Origin: Prosopocoilus inquinatus
Taxonomy: Eukaryota; Arthropoda; Insecta; Coleoptera; Lucanidae
DNA: 64,000 nucleotides
Reading direction: 5' to 3'
Assembly: GCA_036172665.1 (NCBI GenBank)
Contig: CM069870.1
Coordinates: forward strand, 65,844,212 to 65,908,211
Both the position numbers and the translations under genes were made by a program. Every line of letters starts with the position of its first letter. The stretch's first letter is position 1. Shown here one piece after another: positions 42,784-53,439 of this stretch. The notes under the pieces were generated by a model that was not told where the DNA came from, did not search any database, and saw nothing but the letters and a program-made list of their open reading frames with translations.

Positions 42784-44640
42784 TCACCGGGTTGCGTCAA
42801 CTAAATCAAGCAACACAGAACATGCCAAAGGCCCGTGATCGGCGTTCATTAAATCATTACTGGTTTTGAGTATAAAAATGGTTTCAAAACCGTCTAATAC
42901 CCTGTTGCTTGACGTTGCTTTTACTAACCTAAGATTACTTAAATCTATTTTATGACTGGTGTCAAAAATATGTTGGGCAACACTGGATTTTTCAATTCTA
43001 TTGTACTTTAAGTGAGCTAAGTGTTCCTTGAAACGTGTTAGTATGTTTCTTTTTGTTTGCCCAATATATTTTTTAGTGCACCCTTGACAAGATATTTCGT
43101 AGATCCCTGATTTCTCATTTGGTTCAGTTTTGTCCTTGGGGTTTGTTAGTAAACGTTTTAGAGTGTTGTTATTAGTATATGCAATTGTGTACCCTTTTGT
43201 TTTAAAAATGTTATTTAAACTTTTAGAGCAGCTTTTGTGAAACGGAATTTTAATATATTTAGACGTGTTTGTTTCTGCTGGTAACAAAGTGGTAAATTTT
43301 TTGATATTGGCCTTATTTACGATTTTCCTTAACATATTTTCTACAATATCTACTGAGTAACCATTGTTTATTGCTACATCTTTAATAAATTTAAGTTCTT
43401 TGTTGTACCTTTCTTTGGACAGTGGGAAGTTAAGTAATCTATTAAGTAGAAAAGAAATTGCAGAATACTTATGTGATAAGGTATGTTGTGAATCATTAAC
43501 AATAAATCTATTGGTGTTTGTTTCTTTCCTATATATATCAAATTCTAATTTGTTTCCACTATTTCTAATAACCAAGGCATCCAGGAATGGTAATTTTCCA
43601 TTTACCTCTTTTTCAAACGTGAATTTAATACTAGGAAATTTAGAATTTAAAATATTCAAAAAATCCTCTATGCTGCATTCGTTTGTACTAAAAACAGTGA
43701 AAACATCATCTACATATCTAAACCATATTCTAGGGAAATAAGTACAATTTTCTTTGAGTGACGTGTCTAAATTACACATAAGAAGGTTAGCCAGATATGG
43801 TGATAAGCAGTTTCCCATTGAAGTCCCTTCGGTTTGTTTAAAAAATTCCCCATTAATTTGAAAACAATTTTGCGATATATACAATTTTGTAAGTTCCAGA
43901 AATTCATCTGTCTTCTGTTGGTCTATGTTGTTAGAAACTAGGAGATCTTGCAGGTAGTTAAGCGTGGTGGGAATCGGGATACTGGGAAATAAGGATTGGA
44001 CATCAAAAGATATCAGTATTTCGTCCTCGCTTAGTGTTAGATCTTTAACACGTTGGATGAAATCTACAGAGTTTTTCACAGAAAAGGCGTCTTTAGAATT
44101 GGAGAATTTGATGAATTCGGTGTTTAACCGCTTGGATAGGAAATAGGTAGGAGAGTTAGTACCAGATATTATTGGTCTTACTGATTTGCCGGGTTTATGT
44201 ATTTTTGGTAGGACGTATAACTTAGGGAGAATCGGATTAGAAACTGTAACTTTTTGTTTGTTCCATTTGTTTATGAGAAAGGGACAGTTTTTAATAGCGT
44301 CCTTTACTTCCGTGATTAGTTTAGGCAAAGGATTGCGGTTTAGTTCAACGTACGGGCCACTATTCAGTAGGTTTTGTATCCTCTGATAGTAGTCGTCTTT
44401 ATACAAAACCACAATTTTATTACCCTTGTCTGCCTTCAAAAAGAAACAGTCCTTTTGGTTGAGACTTTTAATGGTACGGTATTATTCGTAGGTGTCTTTC
44501 GAACTATATTTTGATGTATATATATTATTTTGTAATTGAATTTTGCATGCGTTTCTTACAAACTTCTTATTGACTTCATCTAACGATGAGATGGAACTTT
44601 CTATACTCGCTATGATATCGACAATCGGTGTTTTTTTTTA
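42784..44640 (-). pseudogene. Penelope-like reverse transcriptase with GIY-YIG endonuclease, one in-frame stop
   Basis: The long open part (42784-44439, 551 codons from a non-ATG codon) starts at the KADKGNKIVV motif typical of the N-terminus of Penelope RTs. Residues 144-150 ISFDVQS and 203-221 TEGTSMGNCLSPYLANLLM are RT blocks, and RYVDDVF gives catalytic YVDD at 242-245. The GIY-YIG endonuclease follows: SGIYEISC at 444-451, KKYIGQT at 457-462, then RFKEHLAHLK. Upstream the same frame continues as PIVDIIASIESSISSLDEV up to the inversion junction, but is cut by one TAA (complement of 44482-44484). The N-terminal end is lost at the junction. RT and nuclease motifs are intact; the single stop and truncation make this copy nonfunctional as it stands. 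Confidence 0.9.
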
Positions 44641-45013
44641 TACGGTAGGTTAAATTTCAAACCCTTATTCGCTATTATGCTATTGAATAAGGGTTTGAAA
44701 TTTAACCTACCGTATAAAAAAAAACACCGATTGTCAATATCATAGCGAGTATAGAAAGGTTAGTAGAAGCAACGTCAAGCAACAGGGAATTAGACGGTTT
44801 TGAAACCATTTTTATACACAAAACCAGTAATGATTTAATGAACGCCGATCATGGGCCTTTGGCATGTTCTGTGTTGTTTGACTTAGTTGACGCAACCGGT
44901 GAGGCGCTCACTACTGGAAGCGTACGCTTCACTGGAGCGGAACGCACTGAGTATATAAGGTAGCGATAGGTATGACTCCGTCACTTCTCCTGTGATTTAG
45001 TAGGATGGAAGTC

Positions 45014-45062
45014 GCAACAACTGCAGATGGCAGCATAGCTGTCGAAATACGTATTTAGTTTA
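45014..45062 (+). ncRNA. Candidate hammerhead ribozyme in the Penelope 3' region (plus copy)
   Basis: CTGCAGA, hairpin GGCAGC-ATA-GCTGTC, then GAAATACGTATTTAGTT. Compared with the minus copy, the stem keeps six pairs: one position changes from G-U to G-C and another from G-C to G-U. The variable core base changes from A to C, which the consensus allows. Stem I is one pair weaker. Confidence 0.38.
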
Positions 45063-47107
45063 AAAAAAAAAAACGTATTGTGGTTAAGAGTCAAATCCAA
45101 ATTTATTGTTAGACAAGCCACAGTCTCCAATACATTAAACAGTAATTTTGAATCAAAAACTAAATTAACACATGTTGAAAAATAAATTAGAAACATATAA
45201 AGAAAGAAGTGTTAAAACTGAGTTCAGAAAACCAGAATAATTACACGAGAAGCCTGAGTAGATAAAGCAATATAACCGCAGACTTCTTCGTAAAATCATA
45301 CCGATGCGAGCGTTTCACTACTCCGGAGAACGGAGGACTAATTAATTAACTAATTAATTACTAATCTGTATGGCGCACGGAGAGGTCTTAATTTGTATCC
45401 GAGAGCGCCGAATTCGCGCTAGGATGATCGATTTTCGCCGTCTTTGGATTTAAAGCAGCACCCGTTTTAATTACGTTTAGGTCCTTGTCGTTGACATGGA
45501 GACAATTTTAGGCAGGCCAGATGCATGCCGTCGTTTATCTCGAGAAGTATTCGACGCTGAGAAATAAGAAATTCCAAATACTAATTATTTATCTGGCGGA
45601 AATACAAAACTACGGTGCAACAGGTGACCTTGTGTTCAAGCGCACCAATTAGGAAAGGGTTGATTTACGCATACAAAGCAGCTGTTTGGTAGCAAAGCTA
45701 AAGTGATACAGAATGCAGTGTTGCCAGTGTGCAGAATTACCTTCAGTAAAAGGAGTACCACTTTTTACCCAGAAAATACCAATTTTGCTAATGATTCGTC
45801 TAATGTAGGAATCGCCGTTCGAAGTTCTAAAGCTTGCAATTCTACCGAAATCAAGCATTTCGAAGAAATTCCAGCAAAATGTTGATTTTTTTACACAAGA
45901 GGAAAACGAAATTAAAGAAAAATGTTACATTTTTGACGTCGCACACAACGACGAAGCTTTTAAAAAAAGATCCAACTCTGAGTTGAGTTCTTTGCCTTGA
46001 AAAAATATTTCAAAAACATTGCTGCACTTGTCCCTAGAATATAGGCAACTAAACATACAGAAAGTATTTGCGATACTACTTATACGAAGTATCACTTCTG
46101 GCAACACTGACTGAGTGACAAAGATAAGTGGCGCTGTAAACTTCATTCACACAAATCAGGATGGCACTTTAAGAGCGTGAAAAATGCCAAATGCCATAAA
46201 TGGGTACGTAAATATATCCGATCTCCAGAATACGAAGTTAAGGTGTCAACTCTAAAATTAAAAATGGCCGCGGAGCAGGTCGTACTAACGACAAAAAATA
46301 AAATGCAGAATGCAATTTTAAAAATCTTAATGAAATTAAATTTTAGTAAAATGTGAAAAATTTTTAATTCTAAATGAGCCTGTAACATTACGTTCTATAA
46401 CATTTCATTTTTCAATCGCATTCACATCGATCAGAAAAGTTTCGAACTTTTCATGGCAGTCATTGGAATATTTTATTCTTTTATTATCTCCACCACAATA
46501 GACTTGCTCTTGTAAGCGGCGTGCATGCACATACGTTCTATTTGCAAATAAGGAGCTTTCCTTCTTCGTGGCGCGCGAAAAGTTTTCGCCGAATTCTGTT
46601 TGGTAACGGCGAATCAATCTTGCGAAACTTCGGCGAAAAAGGAGCACCCTCGAAGACGAGTGCGCCCTTATGCGGGCGAAGTTTCGCCCTCGAACAAAGA
46701 GCACGTCGCCGCCGTCGAGATTTTCAGCTCAGGCGGACGCCCGGAAAATTGCTGGAAGAGGCGGTGCATAAAACTGCAAGCACGCGATAAAAGTTATGCC
46801 GGATTATATGTTTTATTTATTCACGTGTCGTCTTAAGTTTTAAGAACGCCGACGAAAATTTCTTGGCTTATTACAACATGAAATCCAAAAAAGAAAAGAA
46901 AACTGCAGTCTAATAAAATAGGAGCGATTATTTTAACCACAAATAATTCAAGAGCGCGTTATTGTGTCCCACTCAACGCGATTCAACGCACGCCGTGCAC
47001 TTAGATCCTGACGGGCTTGTAAGAATCGTTGATCGCGATATCCCTCTACTAAAGGCGTGGCTAAAATAAGAATTAATTATATAAATTAACCTAAAAACAA
47101 AGAACTA

Positions 47108-48965
47108 AACCACGTAAAAGTGAACGGAAACCAGAGAAAACAAAAGGCTCTCTAAAAATAAAAACAAGCATAAACAATTGAATAATTCATTTCAGAAGCA
47201 GGACTAAAAAAGAAACGTGAAAAAAACAACTAAAAATAAAAAATGGAAAATTGAAAGTGATTATTTAAAAATAAATAAATACAACAAGTTCTGTAGTCTA
47301 AAAAACAAAAGTGAACAGAACGAGAAAGGTAAAGTGAACTTAACAGTAGCTGCTTTAAACATGTTTTTTGTAAGAAAAAATAACCAAAAATCAAATTGCT
47401 CTTCGGTAAATGTCAACAGAATACTTAAGATATTAAAAAATATATATAAATAAATAAAATTATTCTCCTACGAAAGATATTCGAGGGTTTAAAGCAAGAA
47501 TAAACAGAAAAATGAAAATGATAATACAGTGCCATTCATTTAAAAGTAAAAGTGAGAATGGTAATAAATATTTAAATACAAAAAAGAATACGTCCGATGA
47601 TTCGAAAGAAAAACAGAAAAGCGAACTTACGACATCTATTTCGAAAACAATCCTTTTATAAGAGAAATATATAATAAAATAAAAAATAAAAAAAAGAAAT
47701 ATAGAAATAACAGTTAAATGTAAAACAAAATTTAATAGTTGTTAAGGTAATATAAGCAAAAAGAAAGAAAAGATTTTATTTAAAAAAAAGTAAATCAAAA
47801 ACTGAACTGCATATCATCAAATTGTATTTAAGAAAAAATCAACAAATTTATTTATTTATTTTATTTTCCATAAAAATAAATTTCTACAAAAAAGAAATAT
47901 GTATTAGAAATTTTTTTGGCAAATAAACAACATAATAATAAATCGATTAATAATAAATTTTGGTCTACTTCAAAAACGAGAAATAAATTTTGTTAGTTTG
48001 TTTGAAAGCGCTGCAAAGCCTAATTTTGACGATTGACAGGGCCGGATTACCATGCATTTAAAAAACAAAAAAAAAAACGAAATACGTTTGGTGATCAAAC
48101 GTGAACATTAATTTAAAAAACAAAAACCAAAATACGGTCGGTGATCAAGCGAGGAAGTAAAGAAAAAACATGAATTTCAAATAACTAAAAATAAAAATTC
48201 ATTTATTTGTAAATAGAGACGAAAACAAAACAAAAAGAAGGGGTTTACCGTGAAAATAAAACAAGAACAAAAGACGTTCGACCACCTAAAAGTGAACGTA
48301 AACCAGAGAAAGCATAAGGTTATCTAAAAATAAAAACAAGCATAAACAATTGAATCGGTAGTAAACCATTCATTTCAGAAGCAAGAATAAAAAAGAAACG
48401 TGAAAAAAACAACGAAAAAGCAATAAATCGAAAGTTGAAACTAAATATTTTAAATTAAATACACGAAAGACATCAGTAGTCTAAAAAGAAAAGTAAAAAG
48501 TAAAATATTTATTTTTTTAAGAAAAAATAAAAAATTAAATTACTCTCTAGAAAATGTCAATAGAAAAGTGAAAATATTTAAAAAAAAATTAAATAAAATT
48601 ATGTTTAATAAAAGTAAAAAAGTAAATAAAATTATGCTCCCACGACAAGTATTCAAGGGTTTAGAGCAAGAATAAACAGGAAAATGAAAATGATAATTCA
48701 GTGCCGAAAATGAAAATGGTAATTAAAAGCAAAAAGTGAGAATAATAAATATTTAAAAACAAAAAGAAATAAGTAGGATGAGCCGAGACAAAAATAGAAA
48801 AAAAAATGAACTGAACTTACGACACCTATTTCGAAAACCATTTCTCATTAAAAAAAAATAATAGAGAACGTAAAACAAAATTTAATAATTGTTAATTAAA
48901 TGTAATTAACTATAAGCAAAAGGAAAGAGATGATTTTGTATAAAATAATAAAATAACAGAAAACG
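47108..48965. repeat. A-rich region with a 680-bp direct duplication
   Basis: The block starting with CGTAAAAGTGAACGGAAACC (47113) is repeated from CCTAAAAGTGAACGTAAACC (48292), about 1.18 kb on. The order of marker phrases is the same: AAATAAAAACAAGCATAAAC, AAAAAGAAACGTGAAAAAAA, GGTTTAAAGCAAGAATAAAC or GGTTTAGAGCAAGAATAAAC, and CGACACCTATTTCGAAAAC. The strand is strongly A-rich. No coding signal. Confidence 0.8.
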
Positions 48966-51299
48966 AAAGGTGGTCAGCAAGCTAAAGCAAAAATTATTGT
49001 CGACATTAAAATTTAAACCAAACGATAATATTGTTATGATTCAACGACATTTGTCGGAAGCCAGCAGCGTGCATCAGAGCCTGGCGCAACGATATCTCGA
49101 AGCTTCGAGAGGCGTCTGTCTGCTTTCGCGACCAAAATTTCCTGGACAAAGGCAAAGAAAATGTTTAAATAAATTAGTTAATATTCTGCGTTAAATAAAT
49201 TAGGTTTATTGTAATACTTAAATTAGTTATTAAGTTTATTGAGCATTTAATTATAAAACAAATTAAAACGAACACTAAATTCGTAATAATATATAGGCTA
49301 TTTCAACTCCGACCTTCACCGCGAATTTGGAGAGATAGACGATAGGTTTAAACTGGGCAAACTTGCTAAATTTGATGAGCATTAGTAATCCGCAGAGAAA
49401 TAATTTCTATACTAACTTGTTTTCGACATTTTCTTACTTTACTCATATCTTCTTCAAATATATGAAGAAATATCAAAAAAAAAAACAAAAAAGAAATTCC
49501 GTAAGGCACTTTTCAATCCCCTATATACAGATCAACACGTTTCGTCAAATGGATATCATCAAGTTTATCTTTTTTTTTACGCCGTAACGGCATCCCTATT
49601 GTAATTTAGTCGCAAAATAATCTACTCATAAAACATAACAGATCCCAAATCTAACATAACAGAGATGCAAGGCAAATTCAATATTAAAGCGATATATCTT
49701 TTGAAGAACTTCGTAAAAACGTACGCGAGATGTAATGTAATTTGCATCAAAATAATCCACCATTTTCTGAAATTCAAATCATATAAGCAGTCGTTTGAAC
49801 CGCATTCTTTAAGTAATACTTTAAACGTCCAATACTAAGCAATACTTAAAACGAAAATTTAGTTTGCACCGTTCACAAAGTGAGCCTTAAAATAATGCTT
49901 TCTTAGGTCATCAAAATCGAAAACTTAACAGACTTAACGCTATGAATTCTGTTCCTACACACTTAAAAATTTATGGGATTAACTGTATTCTGCCTAAAGG
50001 GTGTTAAATGCGAATAAAGTTTTGCTTGAAAGTTGTTAATCCTTACCTAATTTGGAGTTATTGTTGTCTTTGTTGTTGTTCACCTAAATGTTTTCACACA
50101 CTGGTTGAAGTAACGTCAAGTCTTAATTTAAACAAGTGTCAAACATACAAAAAAAAAATACAATTTGCGCTGTTGATACGTTCACATAGAGTTCACGTTT
50201 ACTTAAAGTCGACTTTGTTAAGAACATCGAAAACGCGAGGCGGTGCAAAGCGAATTCTTTTAAGGTGGGCTTATAGTTTAAGTTTGAGTTAATAAGGGAA
50301 AGCTTTGTGGCTATACGGTGCAAACGGCTGATTAAATACACTCAGGAAGCGAAAATTTTGCACCGTAACAATTTAGATGTTTGAGAATGGTTAGGCCCGA
50401 ATAAAATAGATGATGCAGTATCCGAATTCATGCAATATCTAGTTCTTTTCGGGACCTTTCATGAAGTAAACTAACAAGGTTATCGTTGTACTATCTATAC
50501 TTACTTGGGGACGTAAGCCCTTATATTAATTCCAAGTGGAGGAGCTTTTGATTTCACTTGCATTTCTGCAGGGTTGACCTTGTTAAATTCGTCCACGCTT
50601 TTATTATTTATGACTTATAACTCATCATGTAACTTCCCAGTTACTACATATCTTCTAATCAACCTAAGCTAAATCCATGTCAAAATAATAAAAAATTTAA
50701 TACCCTGCTTTATTTGCTTAGAAATTTTATAAACCAAGATAAACTTTTATGAACACGTTGCGGCTTCGTTTATTAAATTTTGAGAAAAATTCTTATACTT
50801 CTGTGTGTAACTTTGTAACGGAAGCGTGTTATTTATCTAATATTAAGGGTGGCCAGCCTGGATACTCACCCGAAGCTCACTTCCCCCGATCAACAACAAA
50901 ACACCCCCTCCCCCGTTTTACAGATAGTCCAACTGACCTGTTTTGACCGCGCGATTTTTCTTGTCCGGTAGCTAGTTTGAGCTGAAAGCCGGAAAATACT
51001 CTCACGACAATGTTTTCCCTCGAGAAATCGAAACAGAGCCGTTATTCACCTGAAGATTTTCCACTCTCATTGTCTCCCTCCTTGAATGGATTTAAAATTA
51101 GTGCAATAAAATGAGAATAGTAAGTTTAACAAACATATTGAAAGACAAAAAAGATAATACAAAAAAGATAACATAAAAAATAATAAAATAACAACCAATG
51201 ACCAATGTGTAGATAATCTGCAAAATAATTCGTTTTAAATTACAACAACCTTAAACACAAGATGAAATGATTTTTACTACAAAACAAATTAATAATATA

Positions 51300-51331
51300 A
51301 GAGAGAGAGAGAGAGAAGGAGAGAGAGAGAC
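51300..51331. repeat. (GA)n microsatellite
   Basis: GAGAGAGAGAGAGAG with one AAG interruption. Confidence 0.9.
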
Positions 51332-52300
51332 TGATGATTCTAGGTCTTTTGCAGTGATTAGTTCTTTAACCGGAATTGATTCGTCTTATCAACCCTTTAG
51401 TGTAAATTAGTCTTCTCGTATCCGTTATTTAAGAGGTACGACATTTTTTTGGCAAAACAAGAGTCGACTTTAATGATAATTTTATATAAAAACAAATGAG
51501 AAGTTTGTTCGGACTGTTTTTTGAATCACTTATACATCACGCGGGAAAGCTTTTGCCTTCCGTTCCCGAATATCAAACTTGGGGGAAATTACCGAATTTA
51601 ATTAAAAGAAGTTTGAATTTGAATTTCAATTTTAGAATAGCTCGGAACGGAAAAATGCGTGTGCTTTTTCCTGAACCTTATCCGAAGTCCACGTAATAAC
51701 TGACTGCTAAATCAAAAGGTTAATTGTTTTTATCAACTTCTGTGCTACGTCATTCCGCAAGTCTGCAATGCGCTTTTACAAGAACCCGACAGAGGACTTG
51801 ATGATGTCGTTTCGCATTGTTTTTTTTTTTCTCTCAAAAGCTTCCCATGCGCATCAGGTACACCAGATAAGAATCGCAATGCCAGCTTTCCCTCGCTTAA
51901 GAGAAAATGAAACGTAAAGACTTGACTTAATATCGTATTTCATCCAATGCGTCACACCTTTAAAAAAAAAAACTATTACTTTTCTCGTGGAAAAGAACTG
52001 TCCTTGCAATACTCCCCATGTAGCTCATCATCTAGATATTAAATACCTATTGGAATTTTGAATTTTTACAACTTTATTTAAATTTGAGAAAATTCCGAAG
52101 GCAATTTGAATCTAAATCAACGTTCCAACATCAGTTTCTTCCCTTGACGAAAGAAATAAGGAAACTACTTTGAAGTTATCATGTAGATACGAAAATAATC
52201 TTTAAGAATCAAATACGTCTGTATTTGCCTTGCGGAAATGCGAAGTAAAATTGCACAAAACGAAAAGCACATTCGAGCAATTCCGGTCTTGTTCCCTCAG

Positions 52301-52467
52301 GGTGGCTGGCAACACGAAGAGGTGTATGTGGCGGGGCGAAAAGAGACCCGGAAACGGCACCACTCCGCTGTATTCCACGTGCACCCCTGACAGCTCGACC
52401 TGCCCAGACGGAATTTGCGACACGCTCGAGATGCTGCACCCCCTGATTTGTCCGCAAGATTGTTCAG
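52301..52467 (+). CDS. Ret: Ret receptor tyrosine kinase, core of cysteine-rich domain
   Basis: The exon follows the strong acceptor CTTGTTCCCTCAG and ends at TTCAG|GTGAGT (167 bases), with one base completing the Arg codon and one base opening a Glu codon. It encodes six cysteines in the order RCMWRG, YSTCTPDSSTCPDGICDTLE, LICPQDCS. The run TCPDGxCDxxE followed by ICPQDC is the hallmark of Ret cysteine-rich domains and is the main basis for naming this gene. One N-glycosylation site (NGT) is visible. An upstream in-frame extension to 52230 exists, but only this start keeps phase with the preceding exon and has a pyrimidine-rich acceptor. Confidence 0.95.
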
Positions 52468-52894
52468 GTGAGTCTAACTAAATAAGTAAACTATACCGGG
52501 ACGACGCCGGAACTAATTCGATTACCCTGTGTACTCACCGGGCGCCTCCACCACTAACGAATTGAATATCTAACGACGAAATTTCCTACGAACTTTAAAA
52601 ATTAAAACTTTTCATAAACGGGGGTTGAAGCAGTTTAACACATCTGAAGAAGTAAATATGTAGTAGGGTGTTTTATTAATTTAGTCATAAGGCGATTTAT
52701 TTAGTAAAGGGGGTACGAATTTTTTCACACATTTGATTACCACCCCTTGTAAAAATCCGAAATGTGTACCTATCGCGAAAGTCCGACGCCCTTTGTAGTT
52801 GTAAAAAAAAATCTAGCCTTCACTTCCACCCCCTAAACATGTAGTTGTAAAAAAAATCAAGTCTTCACTCCCACCCCCCAAACATATTTTGCAG
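52468..52894 (+). other. Ret: Ret intron, 427 bp
   Basis: GTGAGT...CATATTTTGCAG. It contains a short duplication near 52810-52885 (AATCTAGCCTTCACTTCCAC and AATCAAGTCTTCACTCCCAC with CCCCCAAACAT), close to the acceptor. Confidence 0.85.
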
Positions 52895-53116
52895 AAACTA
52901 TAAATTTTCCAACGAGGAGGAACAAGCTCACGGGAAGAGGGATCGCAGTGGCGGCCGGGGTTTGCACCTGCGACGACTTGGGACAATGCACGTGCAACAT
53001 ACCACCGGAACCAAAGAGACCTCCACATCCGACGCAAGTAACGCCGCCATCAACCCCCAATCCAGGGCTTTCCAATTTAACAAATAACTTACCACCACAC
53101 CTTAGCAGGCATACAG
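52895..53116 (+). CDS. Ret: Ret receptor tyrosine kinase, cysteine-rich domain end and Pro-rich linker
   Basis: Acceptor ATATTTTGCAG, donor CATACAG|GTAAGC, 222 bases, phase-consistent on both sides. The first half encodes RGIAVAAGVCTCDDLGQCTC. The paired CxC motifs correspond in spacing to the two CxC pairs of the vertebrate RET domain. The second half is a Pro/Thr/Asn-rich linker (PPEPKRPPHPTQVTPPSTPN, then LSNLTNNLPPHLSRHT) with an N-glycosylation site. It puts 46 residues between the 14th and 15th cysteines, far more than in vertebrate RET. The last ~60 bases of the exon are one unit of a repeat that recurs in the intron (see findings). If the following intron is kept, the frame stops at 53161. 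Confidence 0.88.
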
Positions 53117-53439
53117 GTAAGCCTTTGTCTTCCCAACCCCCTTTCCAAGTCACCCCCTACTAAGATCCTTTGATTTAACAAACAATTTAGATTTCTCTTC
53201 CAAATCCCTTTTTTTCGTTCCATACCAGGACCCTTTAATTTAACAAATAACTTACAACGACACCTCAACAGGCATTTCTCAACCCAATCACTTTTCCGTA
53301 TCATCCCAGACCAAGACTTGTGTACTAGCAAGATGTAGTGTCGTGTAAAGTAACGTTTGTACATTGCCAGCTGTTCGATTGTGACGGAAGTGAGAACTGA
53401 AATACTCGAAAATTGGACGCCATTTAATATAACGCTTGC

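Larger units (their letters stand above)
42581..45105 (-). mobile_element. Penelope-like retroelement joined to an inverted, internally deleted copy
   Basis: A minus-strand copy runs from its 3' end at about 42581 to the junction near 44665. There it meets, head to head, a plus-strand copy whose first ~75 bases (44682-44757) repeat the coding start. The plus copy then jumps to the last ~180 codons' worth of 3' end, continuing through the 3' UTR to about 45105. The outer 300 bases of the composite are therefore inverted repeats (AAATTTGGATTTGGCTC... on the left, its near-complement on the right). The two arms differ at several points, so this is genuine sequence rather than an assembly fold. 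Orientation-switched partial copies are characteristic of Penelope-like elements. Confidence 0.88.
39741..52300 (+). other. Ret: Ret intron, 12.6 kb
   Basis: GTAAAT...TTCCCTCAG. Contents: a half palindromic element (41404), hAT-like remnant (41988), a Penelope element with an inverted partial copy (42581-45105), a GC-richer patch near 46540-46790, an A-rich direct duplication (47108-48965), a dispersed repeat near 49690-49760 that recurs at 61690, and a GA microsatellite (51300). 39850-41400, 45110-46500 and 49800-51290 show nothing I can name. Confidence 0.85.

Noticed and set aside
44600..44760. Assembly artefact at the Penelope inversion
   Set aside because: The inverted arms differ at several bases and the plus arm has an internal deletion, so it is not a simple read-fold artefact.
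46521..46836. Arg-rich overlapping ORFs in a GC-richer patch
   Set aside because: Several frames are open at once on both strands, which reflects composition rather than coding.
52230..52300. Upstream extension of the Ret exon that begins at 52301
   Set aside because: It is open in frame, but there is no good acceptor before it. The acceptor TTCCCTCAG at 52300 restores the correct phase with the previous exon.
53035..53040. Alternative donor CAA-GTAACG that would drop the Pro-rich linker
   Set aside because: It ends on a codon boundary, whereas the next exon needs one leading base, so the frame would break before the transmembrane segment.
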